The notes under the pieces are model-generated. The model made no database searches and was not told the origin of the DNA. It saw only the letters and a program-made list of their open reading frames with translations. The position numbers and the translations under genes were made by a program. A stretch of 64,000 bases of DNA, from contig NC_042515.1 in the NCBI RefSeq assembly GCF_900963305.1, positions 2,340,377 through 2,404,376 of the forward strand, written 5' to 3'. Origin of the DNA: Echeneis naucrates (taxonomy: Eukaryota; Chordata; Actinopteri; Carangiformes; Echeneidae). Positions 26,199-39,700 of the stretch are shown here, piece by piece (positions within the stretch are counted from its first letter, which is position 1; every line of letters starts with the position of its first letter).

Positions 26199-29022
26199 AT
26201 GGGAACGACAATGAGTGAGCCGTGTATCTACGACAAGCTGTCAGAGAGCATCGACATCCTGCGCCAGTCGGGCTATCGTTACGGCATGTCAGAGAGGGAG
26301 ATTGAGAGGTTTATCAAGCAAGTACTGGAGACCAACGAGCCCAGGAGGGAGCCTCCCCAGTTCCCCATGCTGAGAGCCACCATCAAGGTCAGATATTACA
26401 GTGACATTACGAAGGCTTCATACTGAAAAGCCAGTTCACCTAAAACATTCAGGACATGTAGATCATTGGTTACTTTTTCTAGCTTCTCATTTTCATCATT
26501 ACTAAAACCCTTTTTAGTATGTTGTTAAAAGTCTCTCTTTTTCCCTGCAGCTCAGCAGGAAACCAGCACAGGAATTTAACACTAAAAATGTTAACTTTGG
26601 AAGGTATCAAGTCGGTTTGTCTTATTCAGGCAGCTGAAGTCTCACGTTGAGCTCTAAATCATTATAAAAGTTGAGGATCCAGGAAATATCAATAATATAA
26701 TTTTTCTTGTTGTAAAAGAAAATATTTGGACATCGTAGAGTATACAGTGCCTAAAGCTTTATGCTTTGTTCTGTGTTCGTAACTCCCCTGTTGTCTTTTC
26801 AGTTTGTGGTGGCAGTGGGCTTCCTGCTGGTTGTGGTTCTGGCCTTCACCTACCCCCAGAGTGCCCCCCAGCTGGGTCTGGTCAATCTGGGCTGTTATAA
26901 CTGGTCGTCCCCACTCAGCCACGTGCGTCTGCTGTCCCTCCCTATTGCCAAGAAGTACAACCTGCAAGGTCTGAACACAATCACACTGTAGTTTTAAAGT
27001 TTTCTAAGAGAGGAATAATTGAACAGTCTATGAAGAGTATTGGTCAGTCACAGTGTGTCTTTTAAATTCTCAGCTTAAGTGTTTTGGGTTGAATCCAATG
27101 AGTCTCACAAAGGTTTGCACGGATATTCATAATTCCCAGTGTCCTCCTTTTTTCATGACCACCTGTCGTTTCCTCTAGTGCAGGAATGAATTTAAGTTTT
27201 TTGTCGTTGTTTTCAGGCTTTCATGAATGGTGGAGTGCCGGCTCTCTAAGGCAGAGCCTGGTTAACTGTTCAGGCTGTGCAGAGATCTCTTCAGTGTTGG
27301 AAGTACCAGAGAGCCTTCGAGGGACCGTGACTTTACGACGGGGGCCACAGCTTGTCCTGCTGAAGGTCAGAGATCTGCCTCCACTTGACACACCCAAAGA
27401 CACCGAATCTATTTCACACTGATCTAGAAACAGAAAGTGAGCCGAATTCTGGATCACTTACACTTCAATGTTAGTGATATACACTTTCAAGTCAGTGTAA
27501 ATTTGGACAGTATGGTGCTGAAAGAACAGAGAAAGATTTTTGGAGAGATGTTTTGATCTTTTCCAGAATCAGATGAGATGAATATTGCAGACTTTTCAAA
27601 TTGTTATGTTGACCATTTTCTGCTTGTTGATGCTGGTTTCTGTGTTCCTCCTTGTCTCTGCAGGGTGGAGAGTCTCTCAGCATCCAGCGGCAGCAGCTTG
27701 AGGAGCTCTACTTGGCCCATTCAGGGTCTATGTCCATCCTGCTGGAGGAGGATGATGGTTTGCAGAACCACAATCTCGGCCTCCCTCAGGGACCCGCTAA
27801 CTTCACCCTGCTCTGGTAGACAACTATGTTCAAATCTGTCACAGCAGAAACTCTACATTAAGTAGAAAACACTTCTGATTAACTGTGATGTGGTTGTCGT
27901 GCTGTTCTTCTCAGGAGGTTCAGCTCTGGGACTCGGGAGAAGGTTTTGAGGTGGCTCTTTCCGAAGGCTGAGCTCTGCCCTCTGTTGGACAGTGCCGGGA
28001 CCATCCTGCAGCGCTGCCTGGTCACTCACAGCACAAACTCCCAGAGCAAAGTGAGTCCAGCTGAGTTTATGTGTCTGCACTAAAAACACTACGCTTACAA
28101 GACTGGAAGACTAAATAGTTACTGACTGAATGACAGAAACTTTAGAGCATTTCTTTGAAATAAAACTTAAAAAAACAACACCATAATTTTGCTGAATACA
28201 GTTTGGTGGAGCTCCCAAAGGAGAGAGTAATTTTGAGTTTGTAACTGTGTTGCAGGGTGTCGGGGTGTTGGGCTGGCTGGTGGTGGGGGAGGGGCTGCCT
28301 ACAGTTCGAGTTCTACCTGTTCAGCGCTGTCAGAAACACTGCAGCTCCTTCAACCTGTGGCTGACACCTGGAGACATGGGTAAGACCTGCACATTTCAGC
28401 ACAGAGAACAGCTTAATGTGATCTGAACATCAAGAGCAGAAAAAAGATTATAACAGCCCCCGACAAATACATTCTGTGCATGAATACATATACATGTTTA
28501 CTGAGAGCCTCTAAATGTATGGAGATGATTTGTGCGCTTTTTATGCAGCTAATACATTATGAATGCAGTTAGATAATTATCTTCTATTCAACAATTTCTC
28601 ATACAGATAATTTTACTATTCACAGAAACATAAATTATGGAGGTTTTCGCCTGCACATTTTATGCATGAAGAATAATTTTTTATCGTCGACAGAGTATGC
28701 CAGTTAATTAATATTTCAATAAATTGTCTTAAAATGCTGCAAACAGTGTAAAAATGACAGCAGGATTAACAGGAGATGAGCTAAAGAAATTGAAGTGAGG
28801 CAGGAAATGTGAATACAGCAACTGAAAGCTGAACTGAGATGTTTACTGTCAGTGTCTGTTCTCTGCACGTCCACGCGGCTGCTGAAGCTCTTTGGACACC
28901 CAGTTGACAGTTGTTCCCTTTGACCTTTGACCTCTGTAGTGTACGCTGACCCTCGGTACTGGCAGATGGAGCTGTTCCCCGGCCAAGGCCAGAATATCAT
29001 CTGTGACGGATCTGCCTTTTAG
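26199..29022 (+). CDS. c6orf89: Homolog of human C6orf89 (bombesin receptor-activated protein)
   Basis: Human C6orf89 encodes a single-pass Golgi/membrane protein reported to interact with bombesin receptor subtype 3; its biochemical role is poorly known. Seven coding exons keep frame: 26199-26387, 26803-26968, 27217-27365, 27664-27815, 27915-28050, 28256-28379 and 28940-29022. Total 999 nt, 332 aa; human is about 347. The ATG at 26199 sits in a strong Kozak context (gccATGG). The N-terminal signature is IYDKLSESIDILRQSGYRYG ... MSEREIERFIKQVLE, very close to the human protein. One membrane segment follows (FVVAVGFLLVVVLAFTY, near residues 64-80), then ... RLLSLPIAKKYNLQ. The C terminus is WQMELFPGQGQNIICDGSAF, matching the human ICDGTAF end. 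Type II topology is inferred. Confidence 0.92.
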
Positions 29023-31180
29023 CGCTCGGGTGGAGCGAAGCGAAGACAGAGTTCAGGGCTGGGAACTGCTGCTGAGGCGTTTCGGAGCTTGTCGGCCTTG
29101 TTGTGGCTCCGCCCACTGATGCCTTATAGCCCTACGGTCTTTTTTCTGCCACCCTGCACAACATCCCCAGAGAACTGGAAACCGCTGCACACCTGACTTT
29201 AGTTTGGACAAAATGGATTTCCTGTTCGATGGAGGAAAAAGGTTTGAAAAGCGACTGTGCGCTCATGTGTGACGTCCGAATGTTGTCAGTCTCTAAACTG
29301 TCTGCTCAGCTGTTCAGGATGTGCTCGTGCCATAGCTTCCGTCTGAACTCTTAGCGATGATTAAAAAGAAAAAAGAAAAATAATACAATGAAATCACTGC
29401 GTGTCTGCCTGAGAGGGTAATGAATCTGTTCGGCTTGTTGGCATCAGCCTTGTTCCGGGCCCACTGATTTGTTAAGTAACTCAAAAACATCTTGCCAATC
29501 GCCATCTTGGAGTTTGCCGTCCTGTTCCTATAACACTTGCAGGAACGTTTCCCTACCTGCTGAAATTCTCCTTCATCATCTCCCTCTGCTCCTCATCTGA
29601 TTCTTCCCTCCATGTTAAAGGCCCAGTTCGCTCATGTGAAAAACAAAACTTTATTTAACAAACACTAAATCTGGTGTCTCAAACACTTTTATCTGCTGGC
29701 TTGTTGGTGTCTACATATCATTAATTTAGGGCTGCAGAAATTAGCCTGTAATTTGATGAGCTGATCGTATTTTGGACAGTCAAACTAAAACTAAACAACA
29801 TTAATAGATTTGACAGCTAAATTGATTGATTGAATAAAATAATTGTCAGATTCATCTATCAGTTGTGACACTGAAGGCATCACCAGCGATGAGCAATAAA
29901 TCTTGTGTAAAACTTTTGCAACTCATGATGGTTTAAATTATTTCATAATCTCAGATACTGTTTTTGAGAAACGTTTAGTTTCATTAGTGATTTGGGTAAA
30001 AACAGAAAAATCACTAATGATCTTTAACTCTTTCACAAATATACTAATGAAAGTGGAAAAACTTTGGGTTTTTGGGTGAACTGATCCTTTAATGTCTGAT
30101 GAGGAAAATATTTTAAAATTTCTTTTCATTCTTTGTGATGTTTCTCAGCTTCAGATGTTTTTAATTTAGATTTTTATGGACAAAGCTGCTTCTCTAGTTC
30201 ACCATCATTATTTATTGTTATGACTTTATGTATATATGTTTAAGCCATTCATTTTATTATTAATAATGATAATGTGTTGTAATATTATTATACTTTTGAT
30301 GATCACTTGGGATTATCAGCAGAGTGTTGACAGGTGTGAACATCATCTTCAACGGATTCTGAGAGGTGGAGGATTTATGTTGTGCATGATCAGGGTTGAC
30401 GAGGCACCATAATGTATGGCTGGTATAAAAAGTAATATTAAAATCAGTTTGCCAAATTTGCGATGCATTTTTTTTTCTTTGGTGTGTGTGTATAAAAAAA
30501 AAAAAAAAGTGGGGGGGACTTTTAAAATGTACGCTTTGCATAGAAACGTCATGCGGTTGATGAGAAAATTAAAACTCGTCATGTACTTGCTTCCATATCT
30601 GTGGGACTTTCTGTGAGTGGTTTTGTTCCTTTAGATGAGAGGAAGTGTAAAATAGAGGATCGAGACAGGTGTCGGAGCGAGATGGGGAAGCTGTGTAGTC
30701 AAAGTATCATTTAACTTTAAGTCTATTTATTTGTAAGAAGCATGGTGAGGTACATTTAATACAGTTTAGTATGTATTATAGTAGTTTTAAGAAAATACCA
30801 ATCTATGCTGTCTTGTTCCTTTTTTGGACACACATGGAGACAAATGTATAAAAAACTACACAGTGACACAGAGCTGTTCAGGTTTCTATATGACGCTGTC
30901 TAAATAATCAAATTGGGCTGAAAGGTCGCCTTTATGTGTATTGGTATGTTCTCAGAAAACATTTATTTAAAAATGCAGCTTCCGTGCGTGAAGACCTTTA
31001 AATTTACGGTTTCTGACTATGACGTAATGATTTTTTATGAATGGGTCGTTGCTTTGCTGCAATGGGATGCATTTAAGGTTGTTAGATATGAACACCGGCG
31101 TAAACAAGACAACTTTCAAGAAACTGTATTTCTCACATTAATTAGTATCATTATTATACTTCAGATAATCTGTAAATAAA
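29023..31180 (+). other. 3' UTR of the c6orf89 homolog, with candidate poly(A) signal
   Basis: About 2.1 kb without exons or recognised repeats, AT-rich beyond 29.6 kb. AATAAA at 31175-31180 is the proposed end. The gene is tail-to-tail with dram2, whose own poly(A) signal lies only about 360 bases farther on. Confidence 0.45.
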
Positions 31181-31542
31181 CACTGAATATAAAGTTTATG
31201 GTTAACAAGACAATTCTGTAGAGAAGTTGAGAAACAAAATAATCAGATTTCAGTGACAGAATATGAAACAATTACTGTTATTTCCCAAATTTGATATACA
31301 AGACGTGAATGTAGCATTCTGGTGGACACTTCGTGTTAAAGTAACTCGCGTTTATTTGTCTTCCGACACTCCAGCAGGGGAAGCTGTTTACATTCTTTCG
31401 GTTCTACGCCCGACATCAATAAAAACAGCCTCCTACAAAAGGAATAAAACAAACTGCTGACAAAAACTACGACTGAACTACGAAATGCCTCAGCCTCACA
31501 GTTCATCAATCAATTAGCTCATTTAAAAAGAAAAAATATTGC

Positions 31543-31548
31543 TTTATT
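31543..31548 (-). terminator. Candidate poly(A) signal of dram2
   Basis: AATAAA on the minus strand, about 525 bases past the dram2 stop codon. No other good site is closer apart from AT-rich runs. Confidence 0.45.
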
Positions 31549-32072
31549 TCCACTAAATGAACCTCAGTGGTCTTTATGGAAATGTGAAAGAAACAGCAGG
31601 TGTCATTTATAACAGCAAGAAAAAAATAAAATCCTGATATAAGGTGCAGCCAACTGGAAAAAGTAAGAAGCACCGATAGGGTTTGAGGAATAAGTGCAAA
31701 ATCGTCACATTTGGATTTACAGAGTTCATCATCAGTTCATCGAAATGACATAAGTGAAATAAAAATCTTCCCTCTGCTGGCACCATCAGATAGTTTGGGT
31801 TGTAATCCAGGAAACAGTTTTCTCCGGTCTGTGTTTCATGCTGTCAACACCTCAAAGTGAACTCCATTCACTGCCATTAAACTGAGATTGAGGAGGAAAA
31901 GTCAAACATCTTCCTGCCCTGACGGACGCAGACAGAGGGAGGACATGATTTATGTTTTAGTCTACTGACCCTTTAAGTTACTGTAGTTTGTTTGTTTTTT
32001 TTTACTCAATAAAAACCATTTAAAGAAGATTAGCAAAGTTAAATTTGGTATGAAAGTCGAGCAGGCAGGTCG

Positions 32073-34705
32073 TCACGTTCCTCCGGCCAGCAGCGGAGAC
32101 GACTCGTTGGCTTCACGTTTGAGATGATGAGGAACGAAGACGCCTCCGTGTGGCCAATCGTACAGGTGACTGTTCTCCAAAGCCACTTCTGCTCGCAACT
32201 TAATTTTCTTCATGAGAGAATAAATAAAAAGTTTCATCAGCACTCAACCTGGACGTTTAAAAAGAACTGACACTGACACAGATAACGTACCTGAAAGTCT
32301 CTGATGTACGTGAGGAAGAAGCTGATGAAGGAAAAGGCCAGAGACCATTCAGAGATGGTGCTGATGATGTGAGCTGTGTAACCCTGGAAATAAAAAAATA
32401 AATAAAAACGTTAATGCTGCAGCTGCTACAAAGAGAAAAAACACAGTGTGCTTTCACTAACTGACTTCTGATGGATCTTGTACTGAACAAACTTTGTCGT
32501 GGAGCGTCTCTGTGCGTCAGACAATGAACAACAATGTGATGAAACATTTTACCTTCATCAAAAAAAGTTCTTGAAATTTGGATATTGCACTCAACTGCGT
32601 TTTGATTTGTTTTAACAAACTGAGCAGCAGAGTCCAGTCTTTTGTCTTCTCACAGATATTTTGTTTGGATGAAAGCTAATTGTGGTTAGAGTTTAATTTC
32701 TGAGAACACAAACACACACGAACACACACACGAACACACACACACACACACACACAGGCCCACTGACCGTCTCTCCAGGAGTCCAGTGCAGCTTTTGAGG
32801 TACGTCCACTCCTGCCAGAATGGTGTACATGATGACTGATGAGACAAACACTGACAGGCTGTTAAGGATCTGTTGAATCTGTTGAATGGTTGAACGTTCT
32901 CATGGTGATGTTTTTGATCAAATTGAATATGTACATGTCTTTTTTTGACTTGAAATAGCAAAAGTATTTATGTTGCATTCTGCTTCTGGGACCAGCATTA
33001 ACACTTCAGACCTGTTTTCTCAAAAAAGAAAGTAAAATCTTGTCGTTGCATTCTTTTACTCTGCACTCACAAGATCGTTTCACTTCTGCTCGAAAAGTTT
33101 GCTCGAGTTCAGCCTGGGTGTTATGAAACAAACAAAAAAAAATAAAACACCAAAGCAGGAAGCAAACCCAACAGAGGGAAACCGAACAAATATTCATTCC
33201 TCAGAAACATCATGTGGCTGTGACTCCGCTCCTTCTGACTGAAGGATACTGCTGATGATGCTGCTCAGCGTCCAGACTCCGATGCCGAGGCGGATCAGGT
33301 AGACGGTCCTGCTGTGGATGTTGGGCTGCATGTACAGCGACATCAGCGTCTGGACCAGGATGTAGAGAGCGCCGACCCCGAAGGTCAGCACCGCCCCCAC
33401 CAGGTGCATGGAGAATATCGTGGTCTTCTGCTCCGACACACACACACACACACACTCTGCTGACATGTTCAGATACTGTACAGGTGTGAACGGATCCAGA
33501 AGCAGCAGAGCTCACCTGGAAGTTGGCGACCACGCACATCCCGAAGGAGCTGATCCAGCCGAGGACCAACCCGCAGCGGTTCAGTCTGTGGAGCCTGAGC
33601 CCGTCGTCACCCGTCAGGCCCTCCACCTGTTTGTAACGCACGTACACCGTCGCTATACCTGCAGCCATGCACGCAAACAGAAATGGATCAAAGAATTTTT
33701 TAAGAACTGAAAACATTTTGTTTTAATTCAGTTATTTTGGAACATTAATGTATGAAAGTGTTCAAACACTCCACTACATTTAACTCTTTTCATTTCTCCT
33801 CTCCACATCTGCTCGGCTTTGTTCTTCCTGCACCGTTTCATTTATTCTTTGAGTGATTTACACTTGTTGTGAAATTCTTTTCTACACTCATTAGAATGGC
33901 TGACTGCTGCTTGGCTGCCAAGCCTCAAATTTTTTTGTCAATTTGACAAACCTAAGAACTTGAACTGTAAGAAATGAAGAAAGGAAGGAGGCAGCCCTTC
34001 CCATCGTGACCTCAGTTCTGTCTGGGACGGTGCATACAGTCGTCTTTTTACGGTTGGTTAGAGACATTAGCTGAAACTCGTGAATATGGCGACATTAAAT
34101 CAGGATGTTCGAGGGTTAAGAACTGGAGATAATGGGATGGACCGCGGAACAAATTACAGCATTAAATATCCACATGACTATAACCAGACAACATGTCACC
34201 GTGTGTGTGTGTGGCTTACCTAAAAAGGCTGACACATCCAACATGATGCCAAACACACACCTCTCCGGCGCCGTCGTTCCCGTGTCACTGCCGCACACAA
34301 AAGGGAAAGAAAATTAAGAGAATTATTTCTTGTCTTTTCATAGATGCAATTTTACTTCATCTCTTTGTTGTACTTAATATTGAACGTATGTTCAAAAAGC
34401 AGTGGGGGCAAAATGGCCCACAGTTTTTAATACTTCTTTAACAATCATTAACAATTAGTTCAACTGGATTAATCACACACTCACCACTACAAGCACAAAC
34501 AATGTCACAATAGTCCTGCTTGACAACAACAGCGCACAATGACTGCAGTACTCTAATCCAGACTCAGTACGGACCTGATGTACGGCACAAAGGGATCCAC
34601 ATGCTTCAGCAACACCGCCGTGATGTAGGCGAAGACGAATGACGCCGCCGTCCAGATGACCAGAGCGGCGGGCAGGAAGCACATTCCCCGCTGGAACCAC
34701 CACAT
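32073..34705 (-). CDS. dram2: DNA damage-regulated autophagy modulator 2
   Basis: DRAM2 is a lysosomal six-pass membrane protein that promotes autophagy. Seven coding exons join in frame: 34705-34575, 34287-34220, 33658-33516, 33427-33250, 32850-32768, 32383-32291 and 32207-32073. Total 831 nt, 276 aa; human DRAM2 is 266. Signatures: [20 protein letters not shown] (TM1), [50 protein letters not shown] and [11 protein letters not shown]. The exon 4/5 junction was chosen by phase and alignment: donor A/GTATCC and acceptor tcag/TGTTT give SMFVSSVIM, which matches the human length exactly. The C-terminal tail after [12 protein letters not shown] is fish-like and differs from human. A noncoding exon ends at 35778 (donor CACAAC/GTGAGT). 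Human DRAM2 also neighbours CEPT1. Confidence 0.95.
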
Positions 34706-36540
34706 GGCCTCCTCACTTTTGTCCTGTGCACAACATACAAAGTGTGACAGTTTCAGGGTCTACTCAAGAGCATGACACTGAATTTAGAGAGAGAGACGCT
34801 AATATCATTTTGTGTTTCAGCAGTTTGGTTGTGTGTGGATGTTACAGCAAATAGACAACAACACAAACTACAACAGTTCTGGTGTTATACTGTATTATGA
34901 CCCAGATGACCTCCACAGTACAAGCACACAGGATCAGGACTGTCATGAGTCATATTTGACCTCTGAAGTGCAAACTTCTTACAAACGCCTAATTAATCTG
35001 ATGTCAGAGTCCAGTGCTGCGGGGGTCTGGTCCAGGCCTGTATCTGACAGAAAGAAAGCAAGTTTTGATCTTTATTTAGACCTGTGAAGCACTTTGAGTC
35101 TGTGTGAACTAATTTAATAAATCTGAGCTGATTAGTTAACAAACTGATAAATTTACAGGCTGAACGTTGATCACATTGAACCTCTTTTCAAGCACTGATG
35201 GGTCCTGCTTTTCGTTATAGTGAGTATCTCCTCTTTTCCTCTCTTTATACTTTTAGAAATTAAATCTCTTTTTGATTTAAAGAACAAACAGCTGGGATAT
35301 TTTATCATTTCATGTACAAAAGAGTATAATAAAATAAAAATAAATAAAGGTGGGGGTTGTGAAATGAACTCTGGCTTTCATTATTATCAGACATAGAGAA
35401 ATTAGTGTCCAGTTATTTCAGCCTGATAATCAATATTTTTATTTATACTGGATCTGATTCTGAGAGTCATCGATCATAGGAGTGTAAAGTTCAGTTGGGA
35501 AAGTCCCTCATTTAGTTTCACTGGGGAAGTGAAACAGGACAAATATATTTAACTAAATGTTCCGCAAATCACACAATTAAACTCTTCTTAAAAAAACATA
35601 TAACACAAAGAGACACACAGAAAACAGCAACAACAAACAGAAAGCACTCAAACCCATGTCGTAAATATTCAGCAACATCAAGTTAAACAGCTGATAAACT
35701 TGATGTTTTAAATCGACTCATTTATGAAAACAAAGTGACATTTTGTCGGGAAGAAATTTTAATTTAATGAGACTCACGTTGTGGGATCCGTCCGAAGATC
35801 AGACTCCTCCGGCGGAGTCCCGGTCTAAAGGCCGTCCGGTGATCCTCCCTGTTTTTCTGGATGTGTTTGTCTCAGAAGTCCGTTCCAGATTAAAAATAAT
35901 AATAATAATAATAATAATTTTAACCGTGAAGTTTCTCCTGTTGTGCTTCCTGTTGTGGAAGGGTGAAGTGCACATGCGCAGATTTGGGCTGCGTTCTTCC
36001 TCTGCCCTCGGTTGGGACTCGCAGGAAGCAGCGCCGCTCTGCGTCCCCCAGCGGCTCCTGCTGGTACTGCAGGTCTGAGGAACCCGACAGCTCGTTAAAT
36101 ATTATTTTAAATATGATGGGAACATTACTGTCACAATATTGACTTTATAACTGTAAGTTTCAGTGAGAAGTGGAATTATTCAAGTGACACCATATATGTT
36201 ATTCATGTAGAGTAAGTCATAGAGACCGTACTATGTACCAAGAGAATTAAGTCACATCGTAACAATACTTGTGTACATTCCAACAAAGACAACTGTTGAA
36301 GTTCCCTGTGAAGTTCTCCATGAAACGGACTAAACATCCTGAGGTACTTGTATTTCAACCCCTGCTGACTGCATAATGTTTTTTTTTTTTTGTTTTGTTT
36401 TTCATATTTTTTATTTTCATTTTGATGAGCTCCTGACTGGGTGAATTTCCCCTCGATCAATAAAGTCTTACTGTGTATTTTCACAGAATGTTCAAAGCTT
36501 TTCATGGTCATCGTTCATGAACGTAAAAACACCAAATAGG
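34706..36540. other. dram2 5' UTR intron, first exon and upstream DNA
   Basis: 34706-35777 is the intron between the start exon and the noncoding exon of dram2. The promoter lies around 35780-36080, with an NRF1-like CATGCGCAG near 35973 and an (ATA)n tract at 35897-35920. From 36080 to 36540 I see only AT-rich DNA with a short poly-T. Confidence 0.5.
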
Positions 36541-36773
36541 TTTTAGCGGTTGCGCGTTTTGAATCCGCTCATGCGCCTTGTGACGCACATACAGGACGCA
36601 TGCGCTCCTGCCTGCTGAGTGACGTGCCGGAAGCGCCGCCATCTTGGTACAGGGCCAGCAGAGGCGGAATTATTCACTGAAATCTCGACCGATTTCCAAA
36701 CTGTTTGGTTTGTTGAAAACGCCACACATGTCGGTTTTCCCACCCAGCAGCAGACAATCCTGAAGACCTGAAG
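36541..36773 (+). promoter_or_regulatory. CpG promoter of the THAP gene
   Basis: CpG-rich DNA with NRF1-like gcatgcgc (about 36599), a CRE half-site (gtgacg), ETS ccggaag and a YY1-type gccgccatcttgg (about 36637). This is an ordinary vertebrate promoter composition right before the THAP start codon, in head-to-head layout with dram2. Its presence argues that the THAP gene is expressed. Confidence 0.6.
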
Positions 36774-39700
36774 ATGCCGGACTTTTGTGCCGCCTTTGGC
36801 TGCTCCAATGAGCGGAACATCAACACCAGGTCCCGGGGAATCACCTTCCACAGGTGAGGCTGGAGAGAGTCGGTGTGTCAACCGATTCGCCCCCCCCCAA
36901 GTTCCGGTTCCCCTTTACGCTGATTTACTGCTGAATCGTGTGTAGGTGCTGTTACCGTGTGTACTTAAAGAAGAAACGTGGTGATACACACCAGGTAATA
37001 ATACGACCAAGATATATGATGTAGAATGACCCGATCGTTATGGAGAAATAATCCAGGTAGGGTGAGGATTTTACATCGTGGCCATGTCTGTACGTGTTCC
37101 AGTTAAGAATATGACCAGATGTATAATCCTCATCCTCCCTGGATTATTTTGGGTGGGGGGTACAATTCAATCCAAAGAAGAAAACAAGTTAGAAACTTTT
37201 TTAACCCAAATATTACATAATATTAACTATCACAAAAAAAATGGTATTTATTTACTCATAAAAATTATAAACAAGTCAACAGGCGTGGACTCGGAGCTAA
37301 GAAGAAGAGGTCACGTGGGGTGCTGGAGCCAATCCCAGCTCACTTCGGGGTTGACGTCATCACGGGCAGGTCAGGTGACGTAAATGTGAAATGGTGAAGT
37401 AGCGCAAATGTGTGCTGCAACTCCAGCAGTGCTGTGGCGCAGCGGTAACGTTGCCGCCCCGCACCTAGGTGGGAGGGGTTCGATTCCTGGCTAGGGGTTG
37501 TAATGTATATGTAATGTAATATGTAATGTAATGTATGCTGTAATGTAACCCGGGTTAATATAAGTGATGTTAATGTGTACATGATGTAAATGTAACAAGT
37601 GATGTAACGGTGTAATGTATGTATGTAAAGGTCCATTCCCGGTGTGGGCACCTGAACGTGTCTACGGAGTTAATTGGTTGCGAGTGATGGACTGGGCTAA
37701 TGCAGATACGGCGCCCCCCCCAGGACCTAGGCCGAACCAGACCGGACGGTGACGGCACCCCTCCAGGAACGGACCGAGACCAGACCGGAGACAGGACGCG
37801 TCCACAGACTAGACCAGTAAAAGAGCGAAGGAGAAAAAATATTTTTTTTAGATTTATGAGTTACAAACGCCACCCCCCCCCCCCCCCCCCCCCCCACCCC
37901 AACAAATGGTTTGGCCGCCGATCCTTCGCTAAGCCCCGCCCCCATTGGTTACTGTTGCTATGCTAGCCTGTTGTCTGAAGTTCGGTAGGAAAATGTCCAT
38001 TCAGCTTCAGTCCGGTGATTAGAAAGGAAAAGAAAGAAGAATAAGAAAATAAAGGGTTGAGAAATTTTCTATACAAATGTTTTTTTAAAAATGTGGTGAC
38101 GGCGAATTTGAGACGAGAAACGTAGAGCAAGGTAAGAAACAGGGCCGTTAGCTTGTAACGTAAGCTAACTGGACAGCTCTAATGCTAACGTCCGTTAGCC
38201 TAGCTTCTATTAAAGCCGACACAAAACGTTATCTTTAACAGAAACAGAGTTTGGTAGCTCCATCAGAAAGGAAGAGACAGAGAGGAGAGGACTCCAGCTG
38301 AGTCAGCTAACAGAGAAAGTGACATGGGGGGGCAGAGGAATTTACACAACAACACACACAAGGACCGGGACATTACTCTGTTAATGTTTTGTGTGTGTGC
38401 AGGCAGACAGACCTGTATTCTGTGATGAGGAGTTGGACCGTGTTGTAGTGATGTCCACAGAAGACATCCAAACTCTGGATACAAGCTAAAGCGTGTTGAG
38501 GTAATAATACGGCCGCGATGTATGATGAAGAATGAGCCGATCGTTGTGGACAAATAATCCAGGTAGGATGAGGATTATACATCTGGTCATATTCTTAACT
38601 GGAACACGTACAGACATGGCCACGATGTATAATCCTCACCCTACCTGGATTATTTCTCCATAACGATCGGGTCATTCTACATCATATATCTTGGTCGTAT
38701 TATTACCTGGTGTGTATCACCACGTTTCTTCTTTAAGTACACACGGTAACAGAGCACCTACACACGATTCAGCAGTAAATCAGCGTAAAGGGGAACCGAA
38801 TCGGAGGACACAGCGGCAGTTAAAGAGTGGAATAAACTCCCACAGGACTTAATACGACCCCTGCTTATTACTGAAACAACTCATTTTCAAATCAGTCTCA
38901 AACACAACATTTTATTTCGTCAATAAACTGCCTCTGGTCTGAAAAAACAGACTTTAGACTGCAGTGAGTCCAGTGAGAAGATCAGTCACAGATATGTCAC
39001 AGATATTGGATGTATTTTATATGTACAGTAAATGTATTATGTTCTTTACATCTCTGGCTGCTTTTCTCACATTTTGAAGGTTTCCTAAAGACAATATTTT
39101 TAGGAGACAATGGGAGCTGGCGGTGAAACGTAAAGGTTTTGTGCCAAGTGAGAGGTCCTTGCTCTGCAGTGAGCACTTTCAGGCAGAGGACTTTGACAGG
39201 ACAGGGCAGATTGTCCGGCTGAGACATGGAGTCAAACCGTCTGTCTTTAACTTCCCATCTCATTTTCAAAAGGTAAGTGTTCACTCTTTAATATCTGTCA
39301 GCATTTGATAACAACTTAATGCCACACTTTTCTTAAAAAAAAAAATCTGTGGAATAAAGTACAGTACACTTTCTAATGCTGAAAACTTTTTTAATCTTGT
39401 ATTATATTTCTTACATTACATTAGAAAGTACCATCAAGGACCACACAAGCATCGAGGAAAGCTGAAGAGAGCCTGCCAGTGGACTTGCCTCAGCATTCCC
39501 ATGAAGCTGAACCTCAGTCTAACATTGTCAGTATTCTCAGACACAGGAGAGCATCAAGGCCCTGATCATATTAAAACCTCTGTCGCAGTTGCTCTCTGCC
39601 ACTCATTTTAGACACAAAGTACACATGAGCATACATTAACACAAACTGTAGTTGTTGAATATGTGTCCATGACACTAAGGCACTCATACCCAAGGCGCCA

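Larger units (their letters stand above)
36905..38797. repeat. Long inverted repeat (246-bp arms) in intron 1 of the THAP gene
   Basis: The left arm 36905-37150 and right arm 38552-38797 are reverse complements with only a few differences (for example ggttcccctttacgctgatt on the left and its complement at the right edge). Roughly 1.4 kb lies between, holding a SINE, a poly-C run and a promoter-like stretch. It looks like a foldback-type element or an inverted duplication. Confidence 0.9.

Noticed and set aside
32600-32768. Alternative dram2 exon ending in the CA-rich intron
   Set aside because: Length and phase agree with DRAM2 only when the exon ends at 32768.
33210-33716. 168-aa minus-strand frame running through two dram2 exons
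   Set aside because: It reads through an intron and leaves the true frame; the spliced model fits DRAM2 far better.
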